Program-made: the position numbers and the translations under genes
Shown: positions 8,031 through 15,317 of the stretch, piece by piece
Numbering within the stretch: the stretch's first letter is position 1
How the letters are laid out: every line of letters starts with the position of its first letter
Notes under the pieces: model-generated
The model's input: the letters and a program-made list of their open reading frames with translations, nothing else
The model's database searches: none
Told to the model about the DNA's origin: nothing
Source: Halorientalis persicus
GTDB taxonomy: Archaea; Halobacteriota; Halobacteria; Halobacteriales; Haloarculaceae
DNA: 64,000 bases
NCBI RefSeq assembly: GCF_900110215.1
Contig: NZ_FOCX01000001.1
Coordinates: 186,001 to 250,000, forward strand
Reading direction: 5' to 3'

Positions 8031-8431
8031 CAGTTGCTCACCTCCGCGATGTACCGGACGCCGTCCCTCATGTTGCCCGCCTCGATGGTGATGACCGACA
8101 GGTTGTCAACCCGGAGCGTGAGCGCCTGGCCAACGTCAGTGAGGGGATAACTCGGTGAGCCGTCACCTGCGTAGACCACGCCGTCGTTGGCCGGATCGTA
8201 GGCCACGACCACCTCGATGCCGTCCGGAATCGGCTGGTCAGGTAGTGACTCCGCCGTGTCGGCCTGGTCGACGGTGTACTGCCCGTCAACGAGCCCGCTG
8301 TGGTTCTGCCCCTGCTGACGCACCTCTTCGAGGCGTTCGTCACTCGCCGGGTGGGCGTCGGAGTCGTCGGCGTCCTGTATCGTTTCGAGGTTGTCGATCT
8401 CGCCAACCTTCCCGCGAGTGTTCACCGGCAT
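8030..8431 (-). CDS. Provirus virion protein, spike-partner candidate
   Basis: 133 residues, polar and beta-rich, ending MRDGVRYIAEVSN. It contains HSGLVDGQYTVDQADTAESL, a segment like those that join fibre domains. The ATG read from 8431 forms TAATG with the upstream stop and was preferred over an upstream GTG. Adjacent to the tail-fibre-like protein, it may form part of the same spike. Confidence 0.5.
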   Translation of the reverse strand: MPVNTRGKVGEIDNLETIQDADDSDAHPASDERLEEVRQQGQNHSGLVDGQYTVDQADTAESLPDQPIPDGIEVVVAYDPANDGVVYAGDGSPSYPLTDVGQALTLRVDNLSVITIEAGNMRDGVRYIAEVSN

Positions 8432-8796
8432 TACTCTTCCCACCCCACGGGCTGGATGTGATACATCTCGTCACCCGTCGCGGACGAGAGCCGTTTCGCC
8501 GTCACTTCGAGCTTGGTGTCCCACTCCCGCGGCGGCCACCAGCACGTCGACAGGTCGTCGATGTCCGTCGGCGGGATCGCCTGGTCTGCGCCGAAGATCG
8601 TCGTCCCGTCGGCCGTGATCGTGTACGCCGAATCGGGGTGCTTCGAGACGGCCACGACGGGCATGTAGAACGTCGTGTCCGACGTGGTAGGGGTGAACGT
8701 CGCCGTCACCTTCTGCCCCGGCGAAAGGACCGCCGAGTAGGTCGTGTTCACCGGCACCGCGCCGTCCTCGACGACGGTCGACGGGTCACGCATCAT
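8431..8796 (-). CDS. Provirus hypothetical protein
   Basis: 121 residues with alternating hydrophobic and polar residues typical of a beta-sandwich, for example KVTATFTPTTSDTTFYMPV. There is no signal peptide and no membrane helix. Two adjacent ATG codons could start it. It lies between small membrane-protein genes and spike-like genes, so a virion role is likely but unproven. Confidence 0.5.
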   Translation of the reverse strand: MMRDPSTVVEDGAVPVNTTYSAVLSPGQKVTATFTPTTSDTTFYMPVVAVSKHPDSAYTITADGTTIFGADQAIPPTDIDDLSTCWWPPREWDTKLEVTAKRLSSATGDEMYHIQPVGWEE

Positions 8797-8890
8797 CGTT
8801 ATCCCTCCCGTCAGCGTCGAGCCGGCGCTGTCGGGTCTGTCGCTCTTCGGTCTCGCTCATCTTCTCGACCGTGATGTCTTTCTTGTTCAC
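8786..8890 (-). CDS. Provirus micro-protein, 34 residues
   Basis: A very short frame starting GTG, where the GTGA overlaps the stop of the upstream gene, and ending 11 bases inside the next gene. The product is highly charged (KKDITVEKMSETEERQTRQR). Its perfect fit into the overlap chain and haloarchaeal-like acidity argue that it is translated. Function is unknown. Confidence 0.4.
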   Translation of the reverse strand: MNKKDITVEKMSETEERQTRQRRLDADGRDNDDA

Positions 8891-9138
8891 TCTTCGGTCA
8901 CCTCCAGGTACAGCAGGACCAGCCACAGGGCGATCTGCATACCTGCCGCCACGACCAGCACGTCCACCCGCGTCCACCCACTGGACGCAAAAAACGAGTC
9001 GAGGTGAGACATGTCCGACTTGTCACCTGCGACTGCGAGGGGTTGCTCGGGGGGAGAAGACCCGCCCGTGGTCGTGGCGGAGGTCGCGGTCGTCGTCAGA
9101 CCGTACCCCAGACCGGGGTTGTAGCCTCCGCCTTGCAT
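8887..9138 (-). CDS. Provirus single-span membrane protein, VP13-like position
   Basis: 83 residues. A Gly/Thr-rich N-terminus (MQGGGYNPGLGYG) is followed by one membrane helix, VDVLVVAAGMQIALWLVLLY. It lies immediately downstream of the 240-residue capsid candidate, the place of the small membrane protein VP13 in SH1. The assignment rests on order and size only. Confidence 0.5.
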   Translation of the reverse strand: MQGGGYNPGLGYGLTTTATSATTTGGSSPPEQPLAVAGDKSDMSHLDSFFASSGWTRVDVLVVAAGMQIALWLVLLYLEVTEE

Positions 9139-9144
9139 GGTGAG

Positions 9145-9867
9145 TTACCGACTCCCGGCGAGAGAGCCGATGAAAGAGCCCAGTCCCGAAATCTCGTCCC
9201 GGGCGCGGAAGATCGGGAGCGAAATCCGGGCGTTGGTCGGCGTTGCATCCCCGCCCGCCTCACTCCACGAGACGGGGTAGGGAGCGTCGATACGGATGTC
9301 GATGCTCCAGTCGGTCGGCACGATCCCCTCGAAGGGCCGGTCGAAGTCGAACCGGAGCGGGTCCTTGTGCTGGTCCCGCAGGTTCTTCAGCCCCATGTCG
9401 TCCTCGTCCACGTCCTCGGGCACGCCCTTCGGCGAGGTCTTCCGGATAACGAGTCGGGCCTGGTCGCCTGCCATGTACCAGACGTGGACGGGGTTGTTCG
9501 TGTTCGGGTCGGTGAAGGTGACCGTGTCGTTGGCGTAGTCCACGCTGTCGGGCTGGACGTAGCCCGTACCCTCGATGTAGACCACGACGGGATTCGGGAC
9601 GCCTTGGGCGTCCACGAGGTCGTGGGACAGGCTCTTGGTCTCGCTGTCGCCGCCGGTTCCGTCTGACGTGAACGAATCGTAGGCAGGGATGTCGGCGTCG
9701 TAGGGGACGCCGTCACGGAGCCCGATGGGCCGGTTGGCCTGGAACGTGGCGACGACCGACTCTTGGCCCTGACTGTTGGGCTTGAGGGTCATTTCGCCGC
9801 CCGAGAGCTTCTGCTTCTGGCGCGGCACGGTGGCGATGGCCTGCCGGATCTGTTCTGCACTCGCCAT
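9145..9867 (-). CDS. Candidate major capsid protein (VP4-like)
   Basis: 240 residues, close to the roughly 230 of VP4, the larger single-jelly-roll capsid protein of SH1-like viruses. The sequence is mostly beta-strand-like and lacks a membrane segment. Examples are PNPVVVYIEGTGYVQPD, HVWYMAGDQARLVIRK and WSIDIRIDAPYPVSW. It is encoded directly after a 166-residue partner, matching the VP7-VP4 order of these viruses. The start ATG lies three bases after the upstream stop. Identification is by size, predicted fold and order, and could not be tested by alignment here. Confidence 0.65.
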   Translation of the reverse strand: MASAEQIRQAIATVPRQKQKLSGGEMTLKPNSQGQESVVATFQANRPIGLRDGVPYDADIPAYDSFTSDGTGGDSETKSLSHDLVDAQGVPNPVVVYIEGTGYVQPDSVDYANDTVTFTDPNTNNPVHVWYMAGDQARLVIRKTSPKGVPEDVDEDDMGLKNLRDQHKDPLRFDFDRPFEGIVPTDWSIDIRIDAPYPVSWSEAGGDATPTNARISLPIFRARDEISGLGSFIGSLAGSR

Positions 9868-9870
9868 CGG

Positions 9871-10371
9871 TTACACCTCCCGCACGGCGTTGCGGTCGAT
9901 GTAGAACCGGGAGTTGTCCCAGTCGACCTGTGCGCTCGACTTGACCGACACTCGAAGTTCGTCGATGTCCCGGACGTTCAGGTCGGGGATTTCGCCCTGC
10001 TGAAGGGCGGTGTCGGTGTTCTTGAGGATGGTCTTCACCTGATCGATGTACTCGGCATCCTGCTGCTCTTCGAGCGTGAGCGCGTTCCACGGCCGGATGT
10101 GGTCGAGCGGGTGGGTGACGGTCTGCGCGTCGTCCATCCCGGGAGCCTTGTACTTGAAGGCCAGCCGCGTGTCCTCGGGGAGCGGGTCGCCGTTGGTGTC
10201 GCGCAGGTCCATGTAGATCGGGAACCCGCGCTCGGAGCCGGCCGAGACCATGCCCCGGATGACGAGCATCAGGCCGTCGTCGGGCGTGAACGAGAGGATC
10301 GGGCTCATCACGTCCGGGACGTTCTGGCGCTCGTCGGCGTACGTGGTGGCGTTGCTGAGTTGCTTCGTCAT
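9871..10371 (-). CDS. Candidate minor major-capsid protein (VP7-like)
   Basis: 166 residues, slightly shorter than VP7 of SH1 (about 185). It has a predicted beta-rich core (LMLVIRGMVSAG, PIYMDLRDTNGDPLPEDTRL, LRVSVKSSAQVDWDNSRFYI) around a helical insert near residues 95-125. Together with the next gene it would supply the second single-jelly-roll capsomer subunit. The start overlaps the stop of the upstream two-span protein (TGATG). Confidence 0.65.
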   Translation of the reverse strand: MTKQLSNATTYADERQNVPDVMSPILSFTPDDGLMLVIRGMVSAGSERGFPIYMDLRDTNGDPLPEDTRLAFKYKAPGMDDAQTVTHPLDHIRPWNALTLEEQQDAEYIDQVKTILKNTDTALQQGEIPDLNVRDIDELRVSVKSSAQVDWDNSRFYIDRNAVREV

Positions 10372-10679
10372 CAGTTGCCACCACCCTGACCGAGTTCGAA
10401 GATCTGCTGCTTGAACCCGAAGTGTTCGGCGACCGAACCGACCGCGAAGAGCAGGCCGCCGGTCGTCATCGCTTCGCTGTACTCCCCGCCGTAGACGTAG
10501 CCGCCGGCACCGACCGCGGCACCGGAGGCGACACCTGCGACGGCGTCGGGGCCGGGAGCCATCCCGACGATGAGGCTGTCTAGAATTGCACTACCTGCGT
10601 ACCCGCCACCGACGGCCGCCGCCTGAATCCAGGCGTCGGGGTCGGCGAGTACGTCCATACTGTCTGCCAGTTCGTTCAT
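10371..10679 (-). CDS. Provirus small membrane protein, VP12-like position
   Basis: 102 residues with two Gly/Ala-rich hydrophobic segments, about 18-38 and 45-75, giving a hairpin-like membrane protein. SH1-like viruses encode the membrane protein VP12 between the ATPase and VP7, which is exactly this position. The ATG read from 10679 is preferred to an in-frame TTG 12 bases upstream. Confidence 0.55.
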   Translation of the reverse strand: MNELADSMDVLADPDAWIQAAAVGGGYAGSAILDSLIVGMAPGPDAVAGVASGAAVGAGGYVYGGEYSEAMTTGGLLFAVGSVAEHFGFKQQIFELGQGGGN

Positions 10680-10780
10680 GACTACGGGCAAATGTCGCGG
10701 AGATACGATGTTAGAAGGCTACGCGGGGGATTACGCACTATCCCGTGCTTTCACAGGGAATCCCTGGGATTCTCAGGGAA
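10680..10780 (-). promoter_or_regulatory. Gap before capsid genes with AATCCC palindrome
   Basis: This 101-base gap is the largest within an otherwise overlapping late operon. It contains the perfect palindrome AATCCC-T-GGGATT (10759-10771), flanked on both sides by AGGGAA. It may carry an internal promoter, an RNA processing site or a terminator that sets capsid expression separately. No good TATA element was identified with confidence. Confidence 0.35.
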
Positions 10781-10936
10781 CTAATCGAGCGGGCCGTCGT
10801 AGTGTTCCAGCAGGTGACCGACGACTCTGGGTTTCGTGGGTCGATACCCGAGCTTGTTCTCCAGCCGGTCGCGGATCTCCCGGAACCGCTCGGCCTGGCC
10901 GCCGTGGAGGTCGATGTTCTCACGTTCAGTTGCCAT
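10781..10936 (-). CDS. Provirus small helical protein, 51 residues
   Basis: A short frame beginning MATERENIDLHGGQAERF and ending HLLEHYDGPLD. Two helices separated by a turn with a conserved-looking RPTKPRVVGHLLEHY resemble the C-terminal half of small DNA-binding ribbon-helix-helix or CopG-like proteins. It starts within the TAATG that ends the ATPase gene, so the two are translationally coupled. Confidence 0.5.
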   Translation of the reverse strand: MATERENIDLHGGQAERFREIRDRLENKLGYRPTKPRVVGHLLEHYDGPLD

Positions 10937-11715
10937 TATGGGACAGTGAGCGGGAGTGATTCGGGACCGTAGTGTTCCGATTCCATGCTCTTCCGTTTGC
11001 TGTTGATTCGTTTCTGCTGACCGGAGTCGTCGCTATAAATCCACTCTGAGCCGACGGTTCGACCGTCCTGTGTGAACTTCCGGACTGGCACTTCGCCCGC
11101 GTCGTCGGCGCGCAGTTCTTTCGAGAGTCCTGGCACGCGGTCCTCCGAGACCTTGTGAACATCGGCGTTGTAGCCGACGTTTCCGGCGATCTTCCGCAAG
11201 TCGTTGTCGGACTTGAAGCCGCCGAGTATGTAGACCATCATCTCGCTGATGGGCGTCTCGTCGAGCTTTGCGAGCCGCTGAGTGACCCAGAGACTCGCAA
11301 CCTGTCCTCGACCCTCGGTAGCCAAGTCCTCCATTGCGTCGGGGTAGGAGCCGGACTGTGGAGCGACCTTGTGAGCCTCGTCGATAACCAGCAGTACGTC
11401 GTCGTCCATCGACAGGGCCGCGCGGATGATCGCGGCGGCCACGCCCTTCCAGGCGTCCCCGTCAAGATGGTGCCGGGCGAGTACGACACGCGGGTTGGAG
11501 CGGATGAACTCGCGCCAGTCAGCCGGTGACAGCCCCGCCTCGGCGTTGCTGACGATCCCCCAAGTGGCGAAGCCCGCTTTCACGAGCCCGCGGAACTCGT
11601 CGCGCCGGTCGAGGATCACCACGTGATCGTAGTTCGGCAGGTTGTCCTCAGTCCACCACTGCGCGAACCACGACTTTCCCCAGCCGCTCTTTGCCGCTAT
11701 CAGGGCGTGACTCAT
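10936..11715 (-). CDS. Viral genome-packaging ATPase
   Basis: 259 residues. The Walker A motif AAKSGWGKS lies at residues 7-15 directly after the start. A Walker B-like DDDVLLVIDEAHKVAP is near residues 95-110, followed by a sensor region GRGQVASLWVTQRLAKL with a polar Gln. This is the compact FtsK/HerA-type A32/P9-like packaging ATPase typical of tailless internal-membrane viruses, which push DNA through a vertex. The ATG read from 11715 overlaps the upstream stop as ATGA. A longer in-frame extension upstream is a shadow. This gene is the strongest marker of the element. Confidence 0.8.
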   Translation of the reverse strand: MSHALIAAKSGWGKSWFAQWWTEDNLPNYDHVVILDRRDEFRGLVKAGFATWGIVSNAEAGLSPADWREFIRSNPRVVLARHHLDGDAWKGVAAAIIRAALSMDDDVLLVIDEAHKVAPQSGSYPDAMEDLATEGRGQVASLWVTQRLAKLDETPISEMMVYILGGFKSDNDLRKIAGNVGYNADVHKVSEDRVPGLSKELRADDAGEVPVRKFTQDGRTVGSEWIYSDDSGQQKRINSKRKSMESEHYGPESLPLTVP

Positions 11716-12356
11716 GCTTCTCCGTCGATTTGCTCCTCTAGTTCGGCGATACGTTCGTCTCGCTGCTCGATCTCTTCCTCCAGCCGGCGAACCTGGGCGG
11801 TGTACTGCTTGATCGGACCGAACATCACTCCCTGCAACTGCTCGCCGCGGGACCAGTTGACGATGGCCGCCACGAACTCCCGAAGGCTGATGCCGAAGGT
11901 CTCGCGGATGTGTCGGTCGGCCACGGTCCCGATCTCCGCCGGGTCGGCCTCGTCGAGCGGAGTGTCGACGACCCCGGCCTCGTGATACTGCTCGTACCAG
12001 CGCCGGAGTTGGCCGCGCCACTCGTCACCGGAGAGACCGACGTAGCCCTTCGCTCTTTCGTGGTTGTCGAGTAGGTACGCCCCGACGTTCTCGAACCACC
12101 AATCTTGAACCCGCTGTTCGGCCACGGCATCGGCCAGCGACAGCAGCGAGTCTTTCCGTTCGTCGGGATCGTGCCGGATTCGCTCGCCGGTCCCGGCCGC
12201 TTCGTGGGCCGAGTCGATAGCCGCCGCCAGTCGATGCTCGACGGTCGTCAGTGAGGTAGCGACAGCCTGGGCGATGGGCGTCTCGCTGGGGGTGATTTGG
12301 CCCATCATCCGTTTCGCCATCGCCTCTTTCCCTTTGTCGAGGAAGTCGGGGCTCAC
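11712..12356 (-). CDS. Provirus helical protein with C-terminal coiled coil
   Basis: 214 residues, largely alpha-helical. The C-terminal 35 residues form a clear heptad coiled coil (VRRLEEEIEQRDERIAELEEQ). The middle contains many Trp and Tyr residues (WRGQLRRWYEQYHEAG). It is coupled to the ATPase gene just downstream, so a role as a packaging partner or scaffold is an inference. Confidence 0.55.
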   Translation of the reverse strand: MSPDFLDKGKEAMAKRMMGQITPSETPIAQAVATSLTTVEHRLAAAIDSAHEAAGTGERIRHDPDERKDSLLSLADAVAEQRVQDWWFENVGAYLLDNHERAKGYVGLSGDEWRGQLRRWYEQYHEAGVVDTPLDEADPAEIGTVADRHIRETFGISLREFVAAIVNWSRGEQLQGVMFGPIKQYTAQVRRLEEEIEQRDERIAELEEQIDGEA

Positions 12357-12895
12357 GCCTCACCACCCCGCTGGGCGACGTTCTCTATCATCTCCGGGTC
12401 GTCCATCGCAACCATACCGCCGAACATGACCGTCGACAGCAGGATAGCCTGCCCCGGCCCGAGTTCGTCGATGCCGCCGTGTTCTTCGAGCCACTGGTCG
12501 ACGTACTCGTCTATCTGGAGGTCGCGGGCCATGTCGCCGTACTCGTCAACGAGGTCGCTCCGGTCGTCGGGGTCCGCGGTCCCGTAGTTGGCCCGTGCGA
12601 CCGCCGCGCCCATCCCGAGCGCGTTGCAGTAGATGTCCCCCGGCGTCACCCGGTCGTCCGCGGTCGCGTCCATCGACAAGCTCGGCTCGTCCTCGTCGTC
12701 GCTGTCCTCCTGGTCGTCCTCGTCGTCGTCGGGATCGGCCCCGGCGGCGTCCTCGATCTCGTCGGCTACCGCTCCGAAGTCGGCCATCTCGTCGTCGTCG
12801 ATCTCCGGCTGCTCGTCGTCGGCAGTGTCGGCCGCCTGCTCGTCGGGTTCGGGAGCGTCGTCGGCAGGGGCGTCATCGGGATCATCGTCGCTCAT
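12353..12895 (-). CDS. Provirus acidic protein
   Basis: 180 residues. The first 80 are extremely rich in Asp, Glu and Ala (for example DDDEDDQEDSDDEDE). A more ordered C-terminal part has a weakly hydrophobic segment (GPGQAILLSTVMFGGMVAM). The acidic domain could mimic DNA or bind basic proteins. Function is unknown. Confidence 0.5.
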   Translation of the reverse strand: MSDDDPDDAPADDAPEPDEQAADTADDEQPEIDDDEMADFGAVADEIEDAAGADPDDDEDDQEDSDDEDEPSLSMDATADDRVTPGDIYCNALGMGAAVARANYGTADPDDRSDLVDEYGDMARDLQIDEYVDQWLEEHGGIDELGPGQAILLSTVMFGGMVAMDDPEMIENVAQRGGEA

Positions 12896-13479
12896 CGGAC
12901 CTCGGCCTCCTCTGTTGCGACGAGACCAGCGCCCTGGTCGGTCGGTTCGTCGTCGTCCTCCACGTCGACCGTGGCCGGGTCGTCGCTAGAGCTGTCCCCA
13001 CTCCGCAGGTAGAGGTACAGCAGTGCGGCGACCAGCACGAGCCCGACGCCAGCGGCCAGCGTCGTGGTCGAGACGGGAATCGGGATGCCCGCGCCGGTCC
13101 CCGAGTCCGTCGACGTGGTGGTGTCGTCGTCGCCGTCGTCGTTCTCGTCGGTATCGGTACTCTCGCGCTGCCGTTCCAGTTCCTCGGGGGTGGGCATATC
13201 GTCGTCTTCGGGGTCGTCGGGCTGGTCGTCGTCCGATTCAGGGGCTTCTGAGGATTCGTCGCTCGACTGGCCCGAGTCGGGTCCCGTCTCGGGCGTAGAT
13301 GAATTTCCCTCGTCGTCGGTCGGCTGGTCTTCGGTCTGTGCGTGAACGTCGTCTTTCAGTTCGTGCCAGTCGTGGGATTGGTCACCGGACGAGACGATGT
13401 GACCCCGCACTGAGGCGAGGTCTCGACCGTCGTCCTCCGGCCCACAGACGGGACACCAGTGAGGTTCTGCGTCTGTCAT
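12892..13479 (-). CDS. Provirus zinc-finger membrane-anchored protein
   Basis: 195 residues. The N-terminus has a C2H2-like finger (CPVC at 9-12 with His near residues 27 and 37). A long acidic, Ser/Thr-rich linker follows. One membrane helix lies at about 137-159 (TTLAAGVGLVLVAALLYLYL), with an acidic tail after it. A finger joined to a membrane anchor is unusual and might tether viral DNA to the membrane. It overlaps the next gene by four bases. Confidence 0.55.
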   Translation of the reverse strand: MTDAEPHWCPVCGPEDDGRDLASVRGHIVSSGDQSHDWHELKDDVHAQTEDQPTDDEGNSSTPETGPDSGQSSDESSEAPESDDDQPDDPEDDDMPTPEELERQRESTDTDENDDGDDDTTTSTDSGTGAGIPIPVSTTTLAAGVGLVLVAALLYLYLRSGDSSSDDPATVDVEDDDEPTDQGAGLVATEEAEVR

Positions 13480-13482
13480 GGG

Positions 13483-15060
13483 TCAGTCTGCATACGCGAG
13501 AATGCCGCCCTCGTTGTCGACAGCGGCATCAAGTGATTCGGCGGCAGCGGTGTCGATCCGGCCACTGTCGCTCTTGAACGATACTTCGTCCGGCTTCACG
13601 CGCCGGGTAAACTCGCCGGCTACGTCGGCCGCGGTCGCCCGATCTCGAAGCCCACTGGCGACGGTGAAGCTCAGGTCGTCGGGACCGTCGAGCAGGACAC
13701 CGAACTGGTCCCCGTCGCCCACCACTTCGACCGTGTGGGGGCCACCGCTGTACTTCACGGCCGCGCCGCTCGGGGCCTTCCGCTCGACGTACCACGCGCC
13801 GGGGACCGCCTGGTTGGATTCAGTGGCGTCCGCGCCGGTCAGCGTTACCTGCTTCTCTTCGGCCGTGGCCTCCGGATCGACCCCTACGCCGAGGGTCCCC
13901 TGCTGTTCCTGCGCGAACTGGCCCCCAGATTGGTCCCCAGTTTGGTGTACGGCGCTGTCGTCGCTCCTGGCCTGTTCGGGGGCCTTCGAGGGGCCAGATT
14001 GGCCCCTTTCGGGAAGGTCGCTGGTCTCGATCTCGACTCGGCCACGGCCGACAGGAGTTGCTGCGGCTGAGCGGTTGACGAAAGTCTGAATGGACTCTCT
14101 GGGGCCACTCGTCACGGGGTGATCGTGGCCGGAATGGTCCGCATGACACTCTGCACAGTCGTTAGCCGCTTTCCGCAGGATGTCAGTCAGTACAGCCTGT
14201 GATTCCTCCAGATCCGTGAAGTGCAGCGGGGGCTGATCGTTGTCCTGGCGGATGGAGTTCACGGCCTTCGCGGCCTGCTGGGCGTTCTCCCACTCTTCGC
14301 GGACCGATTCGAGTGCCTCTGATAGTGTCTCAATAGCCCCGTGATAGCCTTCCCATGCACGAGATATGGCCCCCATCTCCTCGTCGGTGAGGGCCGCGGC
14401 CTCTGCTGGGGTTGGTTGGACCCTATCTGAGGGGTCATTCTGGGGTTCCTGACGCTCCGGCAGGTCCTCGGGAGCAGGTTCCTGCTCCGGTCGCGGCTCG
14501 GGCTCCCGCCGGGCGAGAACCCTCTCCGGGTCTAAACCACACTCGTCAGCGATGAACTCGCAGGCTTCGGGGTCCCCGTGGGCGCAGTGGCCCGCGGCAT
14601 GGTCGCACTCTTCGGATTTGGCCGTCCGAACACTATCAGCGGCCTTTTCCTGCGCGTCCGTCTCGGCGTCCATCCGCTTCCCCTGGGAGTCGCGGGCTGC
14701 TCGTTGGGCAGCTTGACGCTGGTCCGATTCGGTCTTCAGATCCTCGCTGAAGTACGAGAGCCAGTCGCTCACGCCTTCATCGAGGAAGATCCCTTTCGCC
14801 CGCTTGGCCTTCGAGATGTGGATGTCCGAAAAGTCGATCTGGTCTTTCTCACGGTCTGTAAGGGCCGTTGAGTATCCCGACGTGTCGCCGGTCCGTGAGT
14901 CGTCGGCGTCCCGCCGGGCCGCTTCGAGAACGTCCGCAGGGGTGTCGCTCCGGAAGGTGACGGTCTTCCGGCTCCGGTTGTCGTCGGGACACAGGTGGTC
15001 CGCGTAGTTGTCTCTGGCCTGGTTTGCAGCGTCCAGTGATCCGAACTCTACCTCCGGCAC
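13483..15060 (-). CDS. Provirus large protein, VP1-like position
   Basis: 525 residues from a GTG read at 15060. This GTG was chosen because GGAGGG lies 10 bases upstream, whereas the longest frame would begin with a TTG. The N-terminal 100 residues look globular. A long charged helical middle contains two Cys/His clusters (CDHAAGHCAHGDPEAC and CAECHADHSGHDH) that could bind metal. The last 150 residues are beta-rich (WYVERKAPSGAAVKYSG). It is the first gene of the late unit and lies where SH1-like viruses have the large minor capsid protein VP1, but it is much shorter. Function is unproven. Confidence 0.55.
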   Translation of the reverse strand: MPEVEFGSLDAANQARDNYADHLCPDDNRSRKTVTFRSDTPADVLEAARRDADDSRTGDTSGYSTALTDREKDQIDFSDIHISKAKRAKGIFLDEGVSDWLSYFSEDLKTESDQRQAAQRAARDSQGKRMDAETDAQEKAADSVRTAKSEECDHAAGHCAHGDPEACEFIADECGLDPERVLARREPEPRPEQEPAPEDLPERQEPQNDPSDRVQPTPAEAAALTDEEMGAISRAWEGYHGAIETLSEALESVREEWENAQQAAKAVNSIRQDNDQPPLHFTDLEESQAVLTDILRKAANDCAECHADHSGHDHPVTSGPRESIQTFVNRSAAATPVGRGRVEIETSDLPERGQSGPSKAPEQARSDDSAVHQTGDQSGGQFAQEQQGTLGVGVDPEATAEEKQVTLTGADATESNQAVPGAWYVERKAPSGAAVKYSGGPHTVEVVGDGDQFGVLLDGPDDLSFTVASGLRDRATAADVAGEFTRRVKPDEVSFKSDSGRIDTAAAESLDAAVDNEGGILAYAD

Positions 15061-15104
15061 TGAGCAAATCCCTCCATACAGCCCCACCAACGCGGTCGCT
15101 GGGG

Positions 15105-15147
15105 ATAAAACCTGTCAGGTAATCAATTAATTAATCAATTAATCAAT
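15105..15147 (-). promoter_or_regulatory. Late promoter with TAATCAAT repeats
   Basis: On the minus strand a TATA-like TTTTAT (complement of 15105-15110) lies about 27 bases before the expected start near 15080. Immediately upstream are the palindrome CCTG-T-CAGG (15111-15119) and three copies of TAATCAAT at 15120-15127, 15132-15139 and 15140-15147. These are well placed as binding sites for a viral regulator controlling the structural operon. Confidence 0.55.
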
Positions 15148-15167
15148 GACTGCACGGGGAGAGTGGT

Positions 15168-15317
15168 CTACCGGTCCGCTGGTAGGTCGACGACTGTCTC
15201 GCCGTGGTCGGGGTGATCGGCGTCGGCCAGGTGGCGGTGGTGGTCTGGCAGGTTGTCCTCGACGTTGCCGCAGCCGGGCGCGATACACCGATAGCCGACC
15301 TGGCGACCGTCGCTCAT
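15168..15317 (-). CDS. Provirus small zinc-finger protein, 49 residues
   Basis: The product contains CIAPGC near residues 11-16 and a His cluster (DHHRHLADADHPDHG), a likely zinc-binding C2H2 finger of the kind abundant in haloviruses. The ATG overlaps the stop of the methyltransferase-like gene as ATGA. It is the last gene of the early unit and could be a transcription factor acting on the neighbouring promoter. Confidence 0.55.
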   Translation of the reverse strand: MSDGRQVGYRCIAPGCGNVEDNLPDHHRHLADADHPDHGETVVDLPADR

